This document shows, one piece after another, positions 1 to 7,358 of a stretch of DNA of 64,000 nucleotides (its first letter is position 1; each line of letters opens with the position of its first letter). This DNA is from Pseudomonas sp. DG56-2 (GTDB taxonomy: Bacteria > Pseudomonadota > Gammaproteobacteria > Pseudomonadales > Pseudomonadaceae), in NCBI RefSeq assembly GCF_004803755.1, contig NZ_CP032311.1:1938501-2002500 (forward strand), read 5' to 3'. The position numbers and the translations under genes were made by a program. The notes below the pieces were generated by a model, which had not been told where the DNA came from, did not search any database, and saw only the letters and a program-made list of their open reading frames with translations.

Positions 1-1
1 A

Positions 2-961
2 GGTCATCGCCCGCTGTACGAGTGGTTCCTTGACCACTTGCCGGTGCCGGCCAAGCCGCGCCAGTACGAATTCAGCCGCCTGAACCTTAACTACACCATC
101 ACCAGCAAGCGCAAGCTCAAGCAATTGGTTGATGAGCAGCACGTCAACGGTTGGGACGACCCACGCATGTCGACGCTGTCGGGCTTTCGCCGTCGCGGCT
201 ATACCCCGGCATCGATCCGCAACTTCTGCGAAATGATCGGCACCAACCGTTCCGACGGTGTGGTCGACATGTCGATGCTCGAATTCAGCATCCGTGACGA
301 CCTTGATCGCACCGCGCCACGCGCCATGTGCGTGCTGCGTCCCTTGAAGGTGGTTATCACCAACTATCCGCAGGGCCAGGTCGAGAACCTCGAACTGCCG
401 CGTCACCCTAAAGAAGACATGGGTGTGCGTGCGCTGCCGTTCGCTCGCGAGATCTACATCGACCGCGACGACTTCATGGAAGAGCCGCCAAAGGGCTACA
501 AGCGTCTGGAGCCAGCCGGCGAAGTGCGTCTGCGCGGCAGCTACGTGATTCGCGCCGACGAGGCGATCAAGGACGCTGATGGCAATATCGTCGAGCTGCG
601 TTGCTCCTATGACCCGGACACCCTGGGTAAAAACCCTGAAGGCCGCAAGGTCAAGGGCGTGATTCACTGGGTGCCGGCTGCAGCCAGCGTCGAATGCGAA
701 GTGCGCCTTTACGACCGTCTGTTCCGCTCGGCCAATCCCGAGAAAACCGAAGACGGCGGCAGCTTCCTCGACAATATCAACTCCGATTCGCTGCAGGTAC
801 TCACCGGTTGTCGTGCGGAACCTTCACTGGGCCAGGCCCAGCCAGAAGACCGCTTCCAGTTCGAGCGCGAAGGCTATTTCTGCGCCGACCTGAAAGACTC
901 CCAGCCGGGTCGCCCGGTATTCAACCGGACTGTGACCCTGCGCGATTCGTGGGGCAGCTGA
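2..961 (+). CDS. glnS: Glutaminyl-tRNA synthetase, C-terminal part (5' truncated by window)
   Basis: The open frame is already running at base 2 and ends with TGA at 959-961, so the N-terminal Rossmann half with the HIGH motif lies outside the window. The visible part starts close to the class I signature loop (ITSKRKL, matching the MSKRKL-type KMSKS loop of GlnRS) and continues through the anticodon-binding beta-barrels. Motifs such as GWDDPRMSTLSGFRRRGYTP and the ending TVTLRDSW are typical of bacterial GlnRS. The enzyme charges tRNA-Gln with glutamine in the cytoplasm. cysS follows after 9 bases, so the two synthetase genes are probably cotranscribed. Confidence 0.97.
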   Translation, partial: GHRPLYEWFLDHLPVPAKPRQYEFSRLNLNYTITSKRKLKQLVDEQHVNGWDDPRMSTLSGFRRRGYTPASIRNFCEMIGTNRSDGVVDMSMLEFSIRDDLDRTAPRAMCVLRPLKVVITNYPQGQVENLELPRHPKEDMGVRALPFAREIYIDRDDFMEEPPKGYKRLEPAGEVRLRGSYVIRADEAIKDADGNIVELRCSYDPDTLGKNPEGRKVKGVIHWVPAAASVECEVRLYDRLFRSANPEKTEDGGSFLDNINSDSLQVLTGCRAEPSLGQAQPEDRFQFEREGYFCADLKDSQPGRPVFNRTVTLRDSWGS

Positions 962-970
962 GGAACGCTC

Positions 971-2353
971 GTGCTTAACATCTACAACACGCTTAGCAAG
1001 ACCAAGGAAGTTTTCAAGCCGCTCGATGGCAACAAGGTGCGCATGTATGTCTGCGGCATGACCGTGTACGACTACTGCCACCTGGGCCACGGTCGCAGCA
1101 TGGTAGCCTTCGACCTGGTCACGCGCTGGCTGCGTTACAGCGGCTACGACCTGACCTACGTGCGCAACATCACCGACATCGATGACAAGATCATCAACCG
1201 GGCCAATGAAAACGGCGAGTCGTTCGACGCCCTGACGGCGCGCATGATAGATGCGATGCACGAAGATGAGCGCCGCCTGAATATCTTGCCGCCAGATCAG
1301 GAGCCGCGTGCCACCGACCATATCGCCGGCATGCACGCGATGATCCAGACCCTGATCGACAAGGGTTTTGCCTACGCCGCGGCGAACGGTGATGTGTATT
1401 ACCGGGTCGGCAAGTTCGTCGGTTACGGCAAGTTGTCACGCAAGAAGATCGAAGACTTGCGTATTGGTGCTCGTATCGAAGTGGACGAAGCCAAGCAGGA
1501 TCCGCTCGACTTCGTCCTGTGGAAAGCCGTCAAGCCGGGCGAGCCAAGTTGGGAGTCGCCGTGGGGCCCAGGCCGTCCTGGCTGGCATATCGAATGCTCG
1601 GTGATGTCCACCTGCTGCCTGGGTGAAAGTTTCGACATCCATGGCGGTGGCAACGACCTGGAGTTCCCGCACCACGAAAACGAAATCGCCCAGAGCGAGG
1701 CTGCAACCGGCAAGCAGTACGCCAATTCGTGGATGCACTGCGGCATGATTCGCATCAATGGCGAGAAGATGTCCAAGTCCTTGAACAACTTCTTCACCAT
1801 TCGTGATGTGCTCGACAAATATCACCCGGAGGTGGTCCGCTACCTGCTGGTGTCGAGCCACTACCGTAGCTCGATCAACTACTCCGAAGACAGCCTGCGC
1901 GAGTCCAAGGGCGCCCTGGAGCGCTTCTACCACGCATTGCGCGGCTTGCCGCGAGTGCAAGCCAAGGGTGGCGAAGCCTACGTCGAGCGTTTCACCGCGG
2001 CGATGAACGACGACTTCGGTACGCCTGAAGCCTGTGCGGTGCTGTTCGATCTGGTGCGCGAGATCAACCGCTTGCGCGAGAGCGAGCCTGAGGCGGCTGC
2101 CGGTCTGGCTGCGCGTCTTCGCGAGCTGGCAGGCTTGTTGGGTGTACTGCAACTGGAGGCCGACGACTTCCTGCGCGCGGGTGCCGAAGGCAAGGTCGAT
2201 GCCGCCGAGGTCGAAGCGTTGATCCAGGCGCGCCTGCAGGCGCGTGCCGACAAGAACTGGGCAGAATCGGACCGCATCCGTGACCAGATCACCGCCATGG
2301 GCGTGGTGCTGGAAGACAGTAAAGGGGCTACCACCTGGCGTCTGGCTGACTGA
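971..2353 (+). CDS. cysS: Cysteinyl-tRNA synthetase
   Basis: This class I aminoacyl-tRNA synthetase (460 aa, normal bacterial length) attaches cysteine to tRNA-Cys. The N-terminal segment [19 protein letters not shown] carries the zinc-binding cysteine and the HIGH-equivalent motif; [12 protein letters not shown] is the KMSKS loop. The DALR/anticodon region occupies about the last 120 residues. The start is GTG at 971, with a purine-rich Shine-Dalgarno (GAGGA) overlapping the end of glnS. The gene is read with glnS and is closed by the palindrome at 2358-2405. Confidence 0.97.
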   Translation: MLNIYNTLSKTKEVFKPLDGNKVRMYVCGMTVYDYCHLGHGRSMVAFDLVTRWLRYSGYDLTYVRNITDIDDKIINRANENGESFDALTARMIDAMHEDERRLNILPPDQEPRATDHIAGMHAMIQTLIDKGFAYAAANGDVYYRVGKFVGYGKLSRKKIEDLRIGARIEVDEAKQDPLDFVLWKAVKPGEPSWESPWGPGRPGWHIECSVMSTCCLGESFDIHGGGNDLEFPHHENEIAQSEAATGKQYANSWMHCGMIRINGEKMSKSLNNFFTIRDVLDKYHPEVVRYLLVSSHYRSSINYSEDSLRESKGALERFYHALRGLPRVQAKGGEAYVERFTAAMNDDFGTPEACAVLFDLVREINRLRESEPEAAAGLAARLRELAGLLGVLQLEADDFLRAGAEGKVDAAEVEALIQARLQARADKNWAESDRIRDQITAMGVVLEDSKGATTWRLAD

Positions 2354-2357
2354 ACAC

Positions 2358-2405
2358 TCGCGGGGCAAGCCCGCTCCCACGGTGGGAGCAGGGCTTGCCC
2401 CGCGA
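2358..2405. repeat. REP-like palindrome / bidirectional terminator after cysS
   Basis: The left arm (2358-2380) and right arm (2382-2405) are near-perfect reverse complements of about 23 bp, broken only by one extra base in the right arm. The core GGGGCAAGCCCGCTCCCAC is the kind of sequence seen in Pseudomonas repetitive extragenic palindromes. It lies between convergent genes (cysS and the histidine kinase gene), so it could end transcription from both sides. There is no clear T-tract. Confidence 0.75.
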
Positions 2406-2410
2406 TGGCT

Positions 2411-3799
2411 CTAACGAATTACCCCGGTCCGGCAATGCAACACCAATCTCGCGCCGCCCAATTCACTCGACCCGACCTCAAGCGCAAAGCCATGCAGGTC
2501 GACAATCGCCGCAACCACCGACAACCCCAGCCCGAAGCCTGGGTGACGATGACCTTCTTCGCTACGATAAAAGCGCTTTAACACTGCTTCGCGCTCGCTC
2601 TCGGGAATTCCCGGGCCGCTGTCCTCCACCTCGATGCTCACCACGCCGGCCTCATTGCGGGCACGCATGCGTACAGCGCCGCCGGCAGGGGTAAATTTGA
2701 TCGCATTGCCCAATAAATTGGCCAGCGCCTCGAACAACAGCTCGCGGTCACCATTGAGCGACGGTAGCTGTGCGGGCAGTTCCAGCTTCAACTGAATCTC
2801 GCCGTCCTCTGCCAATGGCAGGTAGAAGTCGTGCATTTCCACCAACAGGGCGCGCGGATCAAGCTCGACAAATCCCGCCCGGCGCTGGCGGTCTTCCAGT
2901 TCGCTGATGCGCAGCAAGCCACGAAAGCGCGCCATCAGGGTGTCGGTTTCTCCAATCGCCTGCTCCAGTGCGTCGGCTTGCGCGGAATTGTCCCCGGCCT
3001 GCTGGCGTATCCGGTAGAGCTGGGCACGCAGGCGCGTCAGCGGGGTGCGCAGGTCATGAGCGATGTTGTCACATACGCCCTTGACCTCGTGCATCAGGCG
3101 TTCGATGCGATCGAGCATGGCGTTGACAATGGCTGCGAGCATGTCCAGTTCGTCGCGTCGCTGAGACAGTGGCAGGCGCTGGGTAAGATCACCTGCGACG
3201 ATCTGTTCGGCAGTCGCCTGAATGGCGCGAATACGTTTGAGCGGTCGCCGGCGCAGCAGGTACCAGCCGGCAATCCCGGGGATGATCGTCAGTGACAGTC
3301 CCCAGAGCAGGGCATGAAGAATGATGCGGGTCACGACAAACAACGAGCCGTTGTCGCGTACCAGCACCAGCCAGCGGCCATCACGCACTTTGATGGCCAC
3401 GGCGTCACAACTGTCGCGAGGTAGGTGCGGATCATCGGCGTCCAGACAACGGCTCAGCTCGTGGATTTTGCCGTCCAGCCCCAGGTCGGTCGGCACCTGG
3501 CGGATCTGTCCGGCCAATGGGTTGAACTGTGCGTCGAACAAACCGTAGGCGTCGAAGCTGCGTTCTTCGAAGGCTTGGCTTGCGATCAAGGCGTCGTCCA
3601 GTTGCTTGCCACTCATGTGCGCGAACAAATGCTGGCGCTGTTGTAACGAGTGCCGAGTGAGCTTGTTCAGGTAGCCGGAAACCTCAAAATACAGCACCCC
3701 CATGAGGATGCTGCTCCAGGCCACGAACAAAAAACTGTAGAGCGCCAGCAGACGACTGGTGGAGGAACTCCAACCCTTAGACGGGTTCGGCAATGGCAT
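2411..3799 (-). CDS. Two-component sensor histidine kinase
   Basis: This inner-membrane sensor kinase (462 aa) has a first membrane segment at about residues 17-38, a periplasmic sensing domain of about 115 residues, and a second membrane segment at about 157-181. A HAMP linker follows, then an H-box NIAHDLRTPLTRLR with phospho-acceptor His248, and an ATPase domain with the N-box (NLLGNAIKFTP) and the G-boxes DSGPGIP and GFGLGLS. The ATG at 3799 overlaps the end of the response regulator gene by 23 bases, so the pair is translationally coupled. In P. aeruginosa, as I remember it, parRS lies near cysS, but orthology cannot be decided here. The input signal is unknown. Confidence 0.93.
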   Translation of the reverse strand: MPLPNPSKGWSSSTSRLLALYSFLFVAWSSILMGVLYFEVSGYLNKLTRHSLQQRQHLFAHMSGKQLDDALIASQAFEERSFDAYGLFDAQFNPLAGQIRQVPTDLGLDGKIHELSRCLDADDPHLPRDSCDAVAIKVRDGRWLVLVRDNGSLFVVTRIILHALLWGLSLTIIPGIAGWYLLRRRPLKRIRAIQATAEQIVAGDLTQRLPLSQRRDELDMLAAIVNAMLDRIERLMHEVKGVCDNIAHDLRTPLTRLRAQLYRIRQQAGDNSAQADALEQAIGETDTLMARFRGLLRISELEDRQRRAGFVELDPRALLVEMHDFYLPLAEDGEIQLKLELPAQLPSLNGDRELLFEALANLLGNAIKFTPAGGAVRMRARNEAGVVSIEVEDSGPGIPESEREAVLKRFYRSEEGHRHPGFGLGLSVVAAIVDLHGFALEVGSSELGGARLVLHCRTGVIR

Positions 3800-4457
3800 A
3801 GCCCGAGCCCCGTACGGTTCGAATCAGGGGCGTCTGACCGGCCGCGTCGATTTTTTTGCGCAAGCGTCCGATGTGTACGTCAATCAGGTTGGTGCCGGGA
3901 TCGAAGTGATAGCCCCAGACTTCTTCGAAGATCATCATCCGGGTGATGACCTGGCCTGCATGGCGCATGAGAAATTCCAGTAGCTTGTACTCGGTGGGGA
4001 GCAAGTTCAGCGCCTGCTCCCCGCGTCGGGCCTCATGGCTGATCAGGTCCAGTTGCAGGTCGGCCACCTGCAGGCGGGTCTGCGCCAGGGGCACGCTGTT
4101 GCGCCGCAGCAGCACTTCAACGCGGGCAGCCATTTCATCCGAGGCAAAGGGTTTGGTCAGATAATCATCGCCACCGGCACGCAGGCCGCGCACCCGTTCA
4201 TCGACATCGGACAGTGCGCTGATCATCAGAATCGGCGTGGCGATTTTCAGGTTGCGCAGGGTGGTGACGATGGTCAGGCCGTCCAGCTCGGGGAGCATGC
4301 GGTCGAGCGTGATCAGGTCGTAGCCACCGGCTATGGCTTTGGCCAAGCCTTCACGGCCGTTATCGGCCCAATCCACTTCCAGGCCATGGCTGGTGAGCTC
4401 GGCGACGATCTCCTGGGCGGTCACGGCGTCGTCTTCGATAGTCAGTACGCGGGGCAT
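3777..4457 (-). CDS. OmpR-family response regulator
   Basis: A 226-residue OmpR/PhoB-type regulator. The receiver domain has the acidic pair (EDD), phospho-acceptor Asp52 (in LDRMLP) and conserved Lys102 (in LTKPFA). The C-terminal winged helix ends in the usual pattern (DVHIGRLRKKID, then TVRGSGYAI). I chose ATG 4457 because the protein then begins MPRVLTIEDD, as in the family; the frame is open further upstream but that part has no receiver character. It is the first gene of the pair and is presumably phosphorylated by the overlapping kinase. Target genes are not visible. Confidence 0.93.
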   Translation of the reverse strand: MPRVLTIEDDAVTAQEIVAELTSHGLEVDWADNGREGLAKAIAGGYDLITLDRMLPELDGLTIVTTLRNLKIATPILMISALSDVDERVRGLRAGGDDYLTKPFASDEMAARVEVLLRRNSVPLAQTRLQVADLQLDLISHEARRGEQALNLLPTEYKLLEFLMRHAGQVITRMMIFEEVWGYHFDPGTNLIDVHIGRLRKKIDAAGQTPLIRTVRGSGYAIAEPV

Positions 4458-4578
4458 GCTAGTACCTGGGCGGCGAGTAGAGACTTGATTGTGCCAAAGA
4501 ATAGGCGGTGCCCGGGTTAAAGAAAAATTCATCTGCGAGGATCAGGCACTGCAAGCGTGAATAAACTCATGCCTGCAG

Positions 4579-4609
4579 AAAAACAAACCCCGCCATCGGC
4601 GGGGTTTGT
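4579..4609 (-). terminator. Intrinsic terminator of ilvE
   Basis: A perfect 12-bp stem (4583-4594 with 4598-4609) with a 3-base loop is followed on the minus strand by a run of T (complement of the A run at 4579-4583). It begins only 4 bases after the ilvE stop codon. Confidence 0.93.
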
Positions 4610-4612
4610 AGG

Positions 4613-5632
4613 TCACGCTACTTTGACGATCCAGCCAGCTGGCGCTTCGACGTCGCCGCTCTGGATGCCGGTCAGCTCATCGTAGAGCTTGCGGGTAACC
4701 GGGCCGACTTCGGTTTCGCTGTAGAACACATGCAGCTCGCCGTTGTACTGGATGCCGCCGATCGGGGTGATCACCGCAGCAGTACCGCAGGCACCGGCCT
4801 CGCTGAACTGGCCGATCTTGTCGATCAGCACATCACCTTCTATCACTTCCAGGCCCAGACGCGATTTGGCCAGTTCCATCAGCGACAGGCGAGTGATGCC
4901 TGGCAATACCGACGGCGATTTCGGGGTGATGAACTTATTGTCCGGGGTGATCCCGAAGAAGTTGGCTGAGCCGACTTCTTCAATTTTGGTGTGGGTCAGT
5001 GGGTCCAGGTAGATGCAGTCGGCAAAACCGGCCTGCTTGGCTTTGTAGCCGGGCTGCAGGCTGGCGGCATAGTTACCGCCAACCTTGGCAGCACCAGTGC
5101 CTTGCGGTGCGGCACGGTCGTAGTCGGAAATCAGGAATTTGTGCGGGGTCATGCCGCCTTTGAAATAGGAGCCGACCGGAATGGCGAAGATCGAGAAAAT
5201 GAATTCCGGGGCGGTACGCACGCCAATGTTGTCGCCTACACCGATTACGAACGGACGCAGGTACAGGGCGCCTTTGCCGTGCGGCGGGACGAAGCGTTCG
5301 TTGGCTTTTACCACCTGTTTGCACGCTTCGATGAATTGCTCGGTCGGTACCTGTGGCATCAACAGGCGGTCGCAGCTGCGCTGCATGCGCAGGGCGTTCT
5401 GGTCAGGGCGGAACAGGTTGATCGAACCGTCCTTGCAGCGGTAGGCCTTCATACCCTCGAAACATTGCTGGCCGTAATGCAGCGCAGTTGAGCCTTCGCT
5501 GATGTGCAGCACGTTGTCTTCGGTCAGGGTGCCCTGGTCCCACTCGCCGTTACGGAAATAGGACAGGTAGCGCTTGTCGGTCTTGATGTAGTCGAAGCCC
5601 AGCTTGTCCCAGTTAATGCTTTCGTTACTCAT
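4613..5632 (-). CDS. ilvE: Branched-chain amino acid aminotransferase
   Basis: A PLP-dependent fold-type IV aminotransferase (339 aa) that interconverts valine, leucine and isoleucine with their 2-oxo acids, using glutamate/2-oxoglutarate. The PLP lysine is Lys183 in GAAKVGGNYAASL, and the segments YGQQCFEGMKAYR and YLRPFVIGVGDNIGV are characteristic. It belongs to the longer, eukaryote/Gram-positive-like BCAT subgroup rather than to the E. coli IlvE type. The start ATG 5632 has GAGGGTG as ribosome site. It is monocistronic with its own terminator. A valine-rich open frame lies in its upstream region. Confidence 0.96.
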   Translation of the reverse strand: MSNESINWDKLGFDYIKTDKRYLSYFRNGEWDQGTLTEDNVLHISEGSTALHYGQQCFEGMKAYRCKDGSINLFRPDQNALRMQRSCDRLLMPQVPTEQFIEACKQVVKANERFVPPHGKGALYLRPFVIGVGDNIGVRTAPEFIFSIFAIPVGSYFKGGMTPHKFLISDYDRAAPQGTGAAKVGGNYAASLQPGYKAKQAGFADCIYLDPLTHTKIEEVGSANFFGITPDNKFITPKSPSVLPGITRLSLMELAKSRLGLEVIEGDVLIDKIGQFSEAGACGTAAVITPIGGIQYNGELHVFYSETEVGPVTRKLYDELTGIQSGDVEAPAGWIVKVA

Positions 5633-5978
5633 GGCACCCTCGAATCGATTTGCATATGCCTGACGAACAGGCGTCTCTTATTGCGCACGCAGCCACGATA
5701 ATACATCCCGTGCAGATGGGAAACGGCCAGTCATAGATTGGACCATGGTAGTACTCAAAATCGTCTGACAAACGGTAGAGGGTTTGACGTTGACCGGTCG
5801 CCAGCACCGGCGCAGTATGAAATCAACACGATTTGCCTGCTGACCTCGATGCGTACCACGACTACCGCCAATCGCGGGTCCGGTACCGGCGCTTGAACTT
5901 TAGGCAGTAGGTAAAACAAGGCCCCGCCAGAAATGGACGGGGCCTTGTCTTTTCGAACCATAATCGACTTGGGCAGGC
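5633..5978. other. ilvE upstream region with a Val/Ile-rich open frame
   Basis: This 346-bp stretch carries no established gene. On the minus strand a frame is open from ATG 5961 (or TTG 5919) to a TGA at 5755, and encodes a run AVVVVR with further Val/Ile/Leu codons. That composition recalls the E. coli ilvB leader peptide as I remember it (which also contains AVVVVR). No terminator hairpin with a T-tract follows it before ilvE, so attenuation is unproven. The 3' side holds the porin terminator. Confidence 0.35.
5913..5947 (-). terminator. Intrinsic terminator of the porin gene
   Basis: A 10-bp perfect stem (5917-5926 with 5938-5947) with an 11-base loop is followed on the minus strand by TTTT (complement of 5913-5916). 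It lies about 30 bases after the porin stop codon. Confidence 0.8.
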
Positions 5979-7274
5979 TTAGAAACTCGCTTTGACTTGG
6001 AGTCCCACCACCAAGGCGTTGTCGATTTTCTCTGCGGAAAATGCCCCAGGCTCGATGATGTATTGCACATCCGGGCGCAGCGTCAGCCAGGGGGTAGCCT
6101 GATAGCCGTAGCTGAGTTCGATCAGTTGTTCGGCGCTGTTGAGGTTGGGAAAGCTTTCGCCATTGGCGGCGGCGGCATCTTGCTGGACGTCGCGGCTGCG
6201 CGGATTGGGCACGGCGCGGCCGTAGCCAATAGCGAGGGTGTCTCGCGCGCGACCTTCGAAAGGCTTGTACAAGACCAGGCCGACGCCATACCACGTGCTG
6301 AACGGGGACGCGGCGGTGCTCGCTGCCGAGTACTGACCAAAGGCATGCACGCTGCGCCCTGGCGAGGTATGCGAATGCCACACGGCCTGGTCGATCAGCA
6401 GGTAATGGCCGTCACGACCGGAGACTTCCTTGTCACTGCCGATGCGCTTGGCGTCGGAGCTGTCGTAGTAGTAGCCCAGCTTATACTCACCGGGCAACTC
6501 GCCCTGCAGCTTGTATACCAGCTCTAGGGGCAGCACAGTGCCGGTGGTGTGCTTGGGTCCCAAGTGCCACGCGCGGCTGGAGTTGCCGTTGCTCTGTGGA
6601 TCAACGTTGAACGCGGCGACCCGCACTTGCCAGGTCGATGACAGGTCGTACTTCAGGCGCACGCCGAGGTGAGCGTTGGGGTAATTGGTCCAGCCGCTAC
6701 CGCCGGACATGTTCAACGGATGGCCGCAGAAACCTGCGTTCATGAAGTTGCAGAGAATGCCGCTGTCCAGGCCACCCAGATCGTTGCCCATGGCCATGTA
6801 ACCCAGCTTGACGTTCAGCTCGGGGGTGAACAGGGTGCGCTCGTAACTCAATTCGGTCAGGCGGGTATAGAGACCACCGAAGTTTTCCTGGATAGGCAGA
6901 CGGTTGCCTACCAAGTCTTCAGAAGCACTGTTGCCGCGGCGATCATTGATGGTCAGTTGCAGCTTGCCGCCGTTATCCAGGCCATACAGCTTGCCCAGAT
7001 CGAATTGCACGCCAAGTTTGATGTTTTGCGAGTACCTGGCGGAGCGATGCAGGCCACCCTCGGCGATGTAGGCAGTCTCGCCACTGTAGTCGCCAGTGAA
7101 TTTGATGCCTTGGCTGTCCAGTTGGTGACGCAGGCCACCCCAGTCACCGCTGAGGCTGCTGCGGGTCATCAGGTCCGCCTCGTTGGCCAGCGCGGGTTGG
7201 AAGGTGATGCACGTTAGGGTCAATAGCGGGCCGGTAAGCAGGCGAGGGCGAGAGAAGCGAAAAGCGCGGGACAT
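5979..7274 (-). CDS. oprB: OprB-family carbohydrate porin
   Basis: An outer-membrane beta-barrel protein (431 aa) of the carbohydrate-selective porin family. Residues 1-30 form a signal peptide with hydrophobic core and probable cleavage after ALA. The mature protein begins with the family pattern of a DWGG-type segment (SGDWGGLRHQLDSQGI) and ends in the C-terminal phenylalanine (KASF) required for barrel assembly. I chose ATG 7274 because it gives the signal peptide directly; an ATG 23 codons upstream gives an unlikely N-terminus. It lies 84 bases downstream of gcd. In pseudomonads an OprB-type porin commonly accompanies gcd, passing glucose into the periplasm. Confidence 0.92.
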   Translation of the reverse strand: MSRAFRFSRPRLLTGPLLTLTCITFQPALANEADLMTRSSLSGDWGGLRHQLDSQGIKFTGDYSGETAYIAEGGLHRSARYSQNIKLGVQFDLGKLYGLDNGGKLQLTINDRRGNSASEDLVGNRLPIQENFGGLYTRLTELSYERTLFTPELNVKLGYMAMGNDLGGLDSGILCNFMNAGFCGHPLNMSGGSGWTNYPNAHLGVRLKYDLSSTWQVRVAAFNVDPQSNGNSSRAWHLGPKHTTGTVLPLELVYKLQGELPGEYKLGYYYDSSDAKRIGSDKEVSGRDGHYLLIDQAVWHSHTSPGRSVHAFGQYSAASTAASPFSTWYGVGLVLYKPFEGRARDTLAIGYGRAVPNPRSRDVQQDAAAANGESFPNLNSAEQLIELSYGYQATPWLTLRPDVQYIIEPGAFSAEKIDNALVVGLQVKASF

Positions 7275-7358
7275 GCACAACCTATCTGAAAGAATCGCGA
7301 GAAAAGACAAGGGCAGGGGCGCGGCACCCAGGCGCCGCGCCATACAGCAGTGGCGTGG

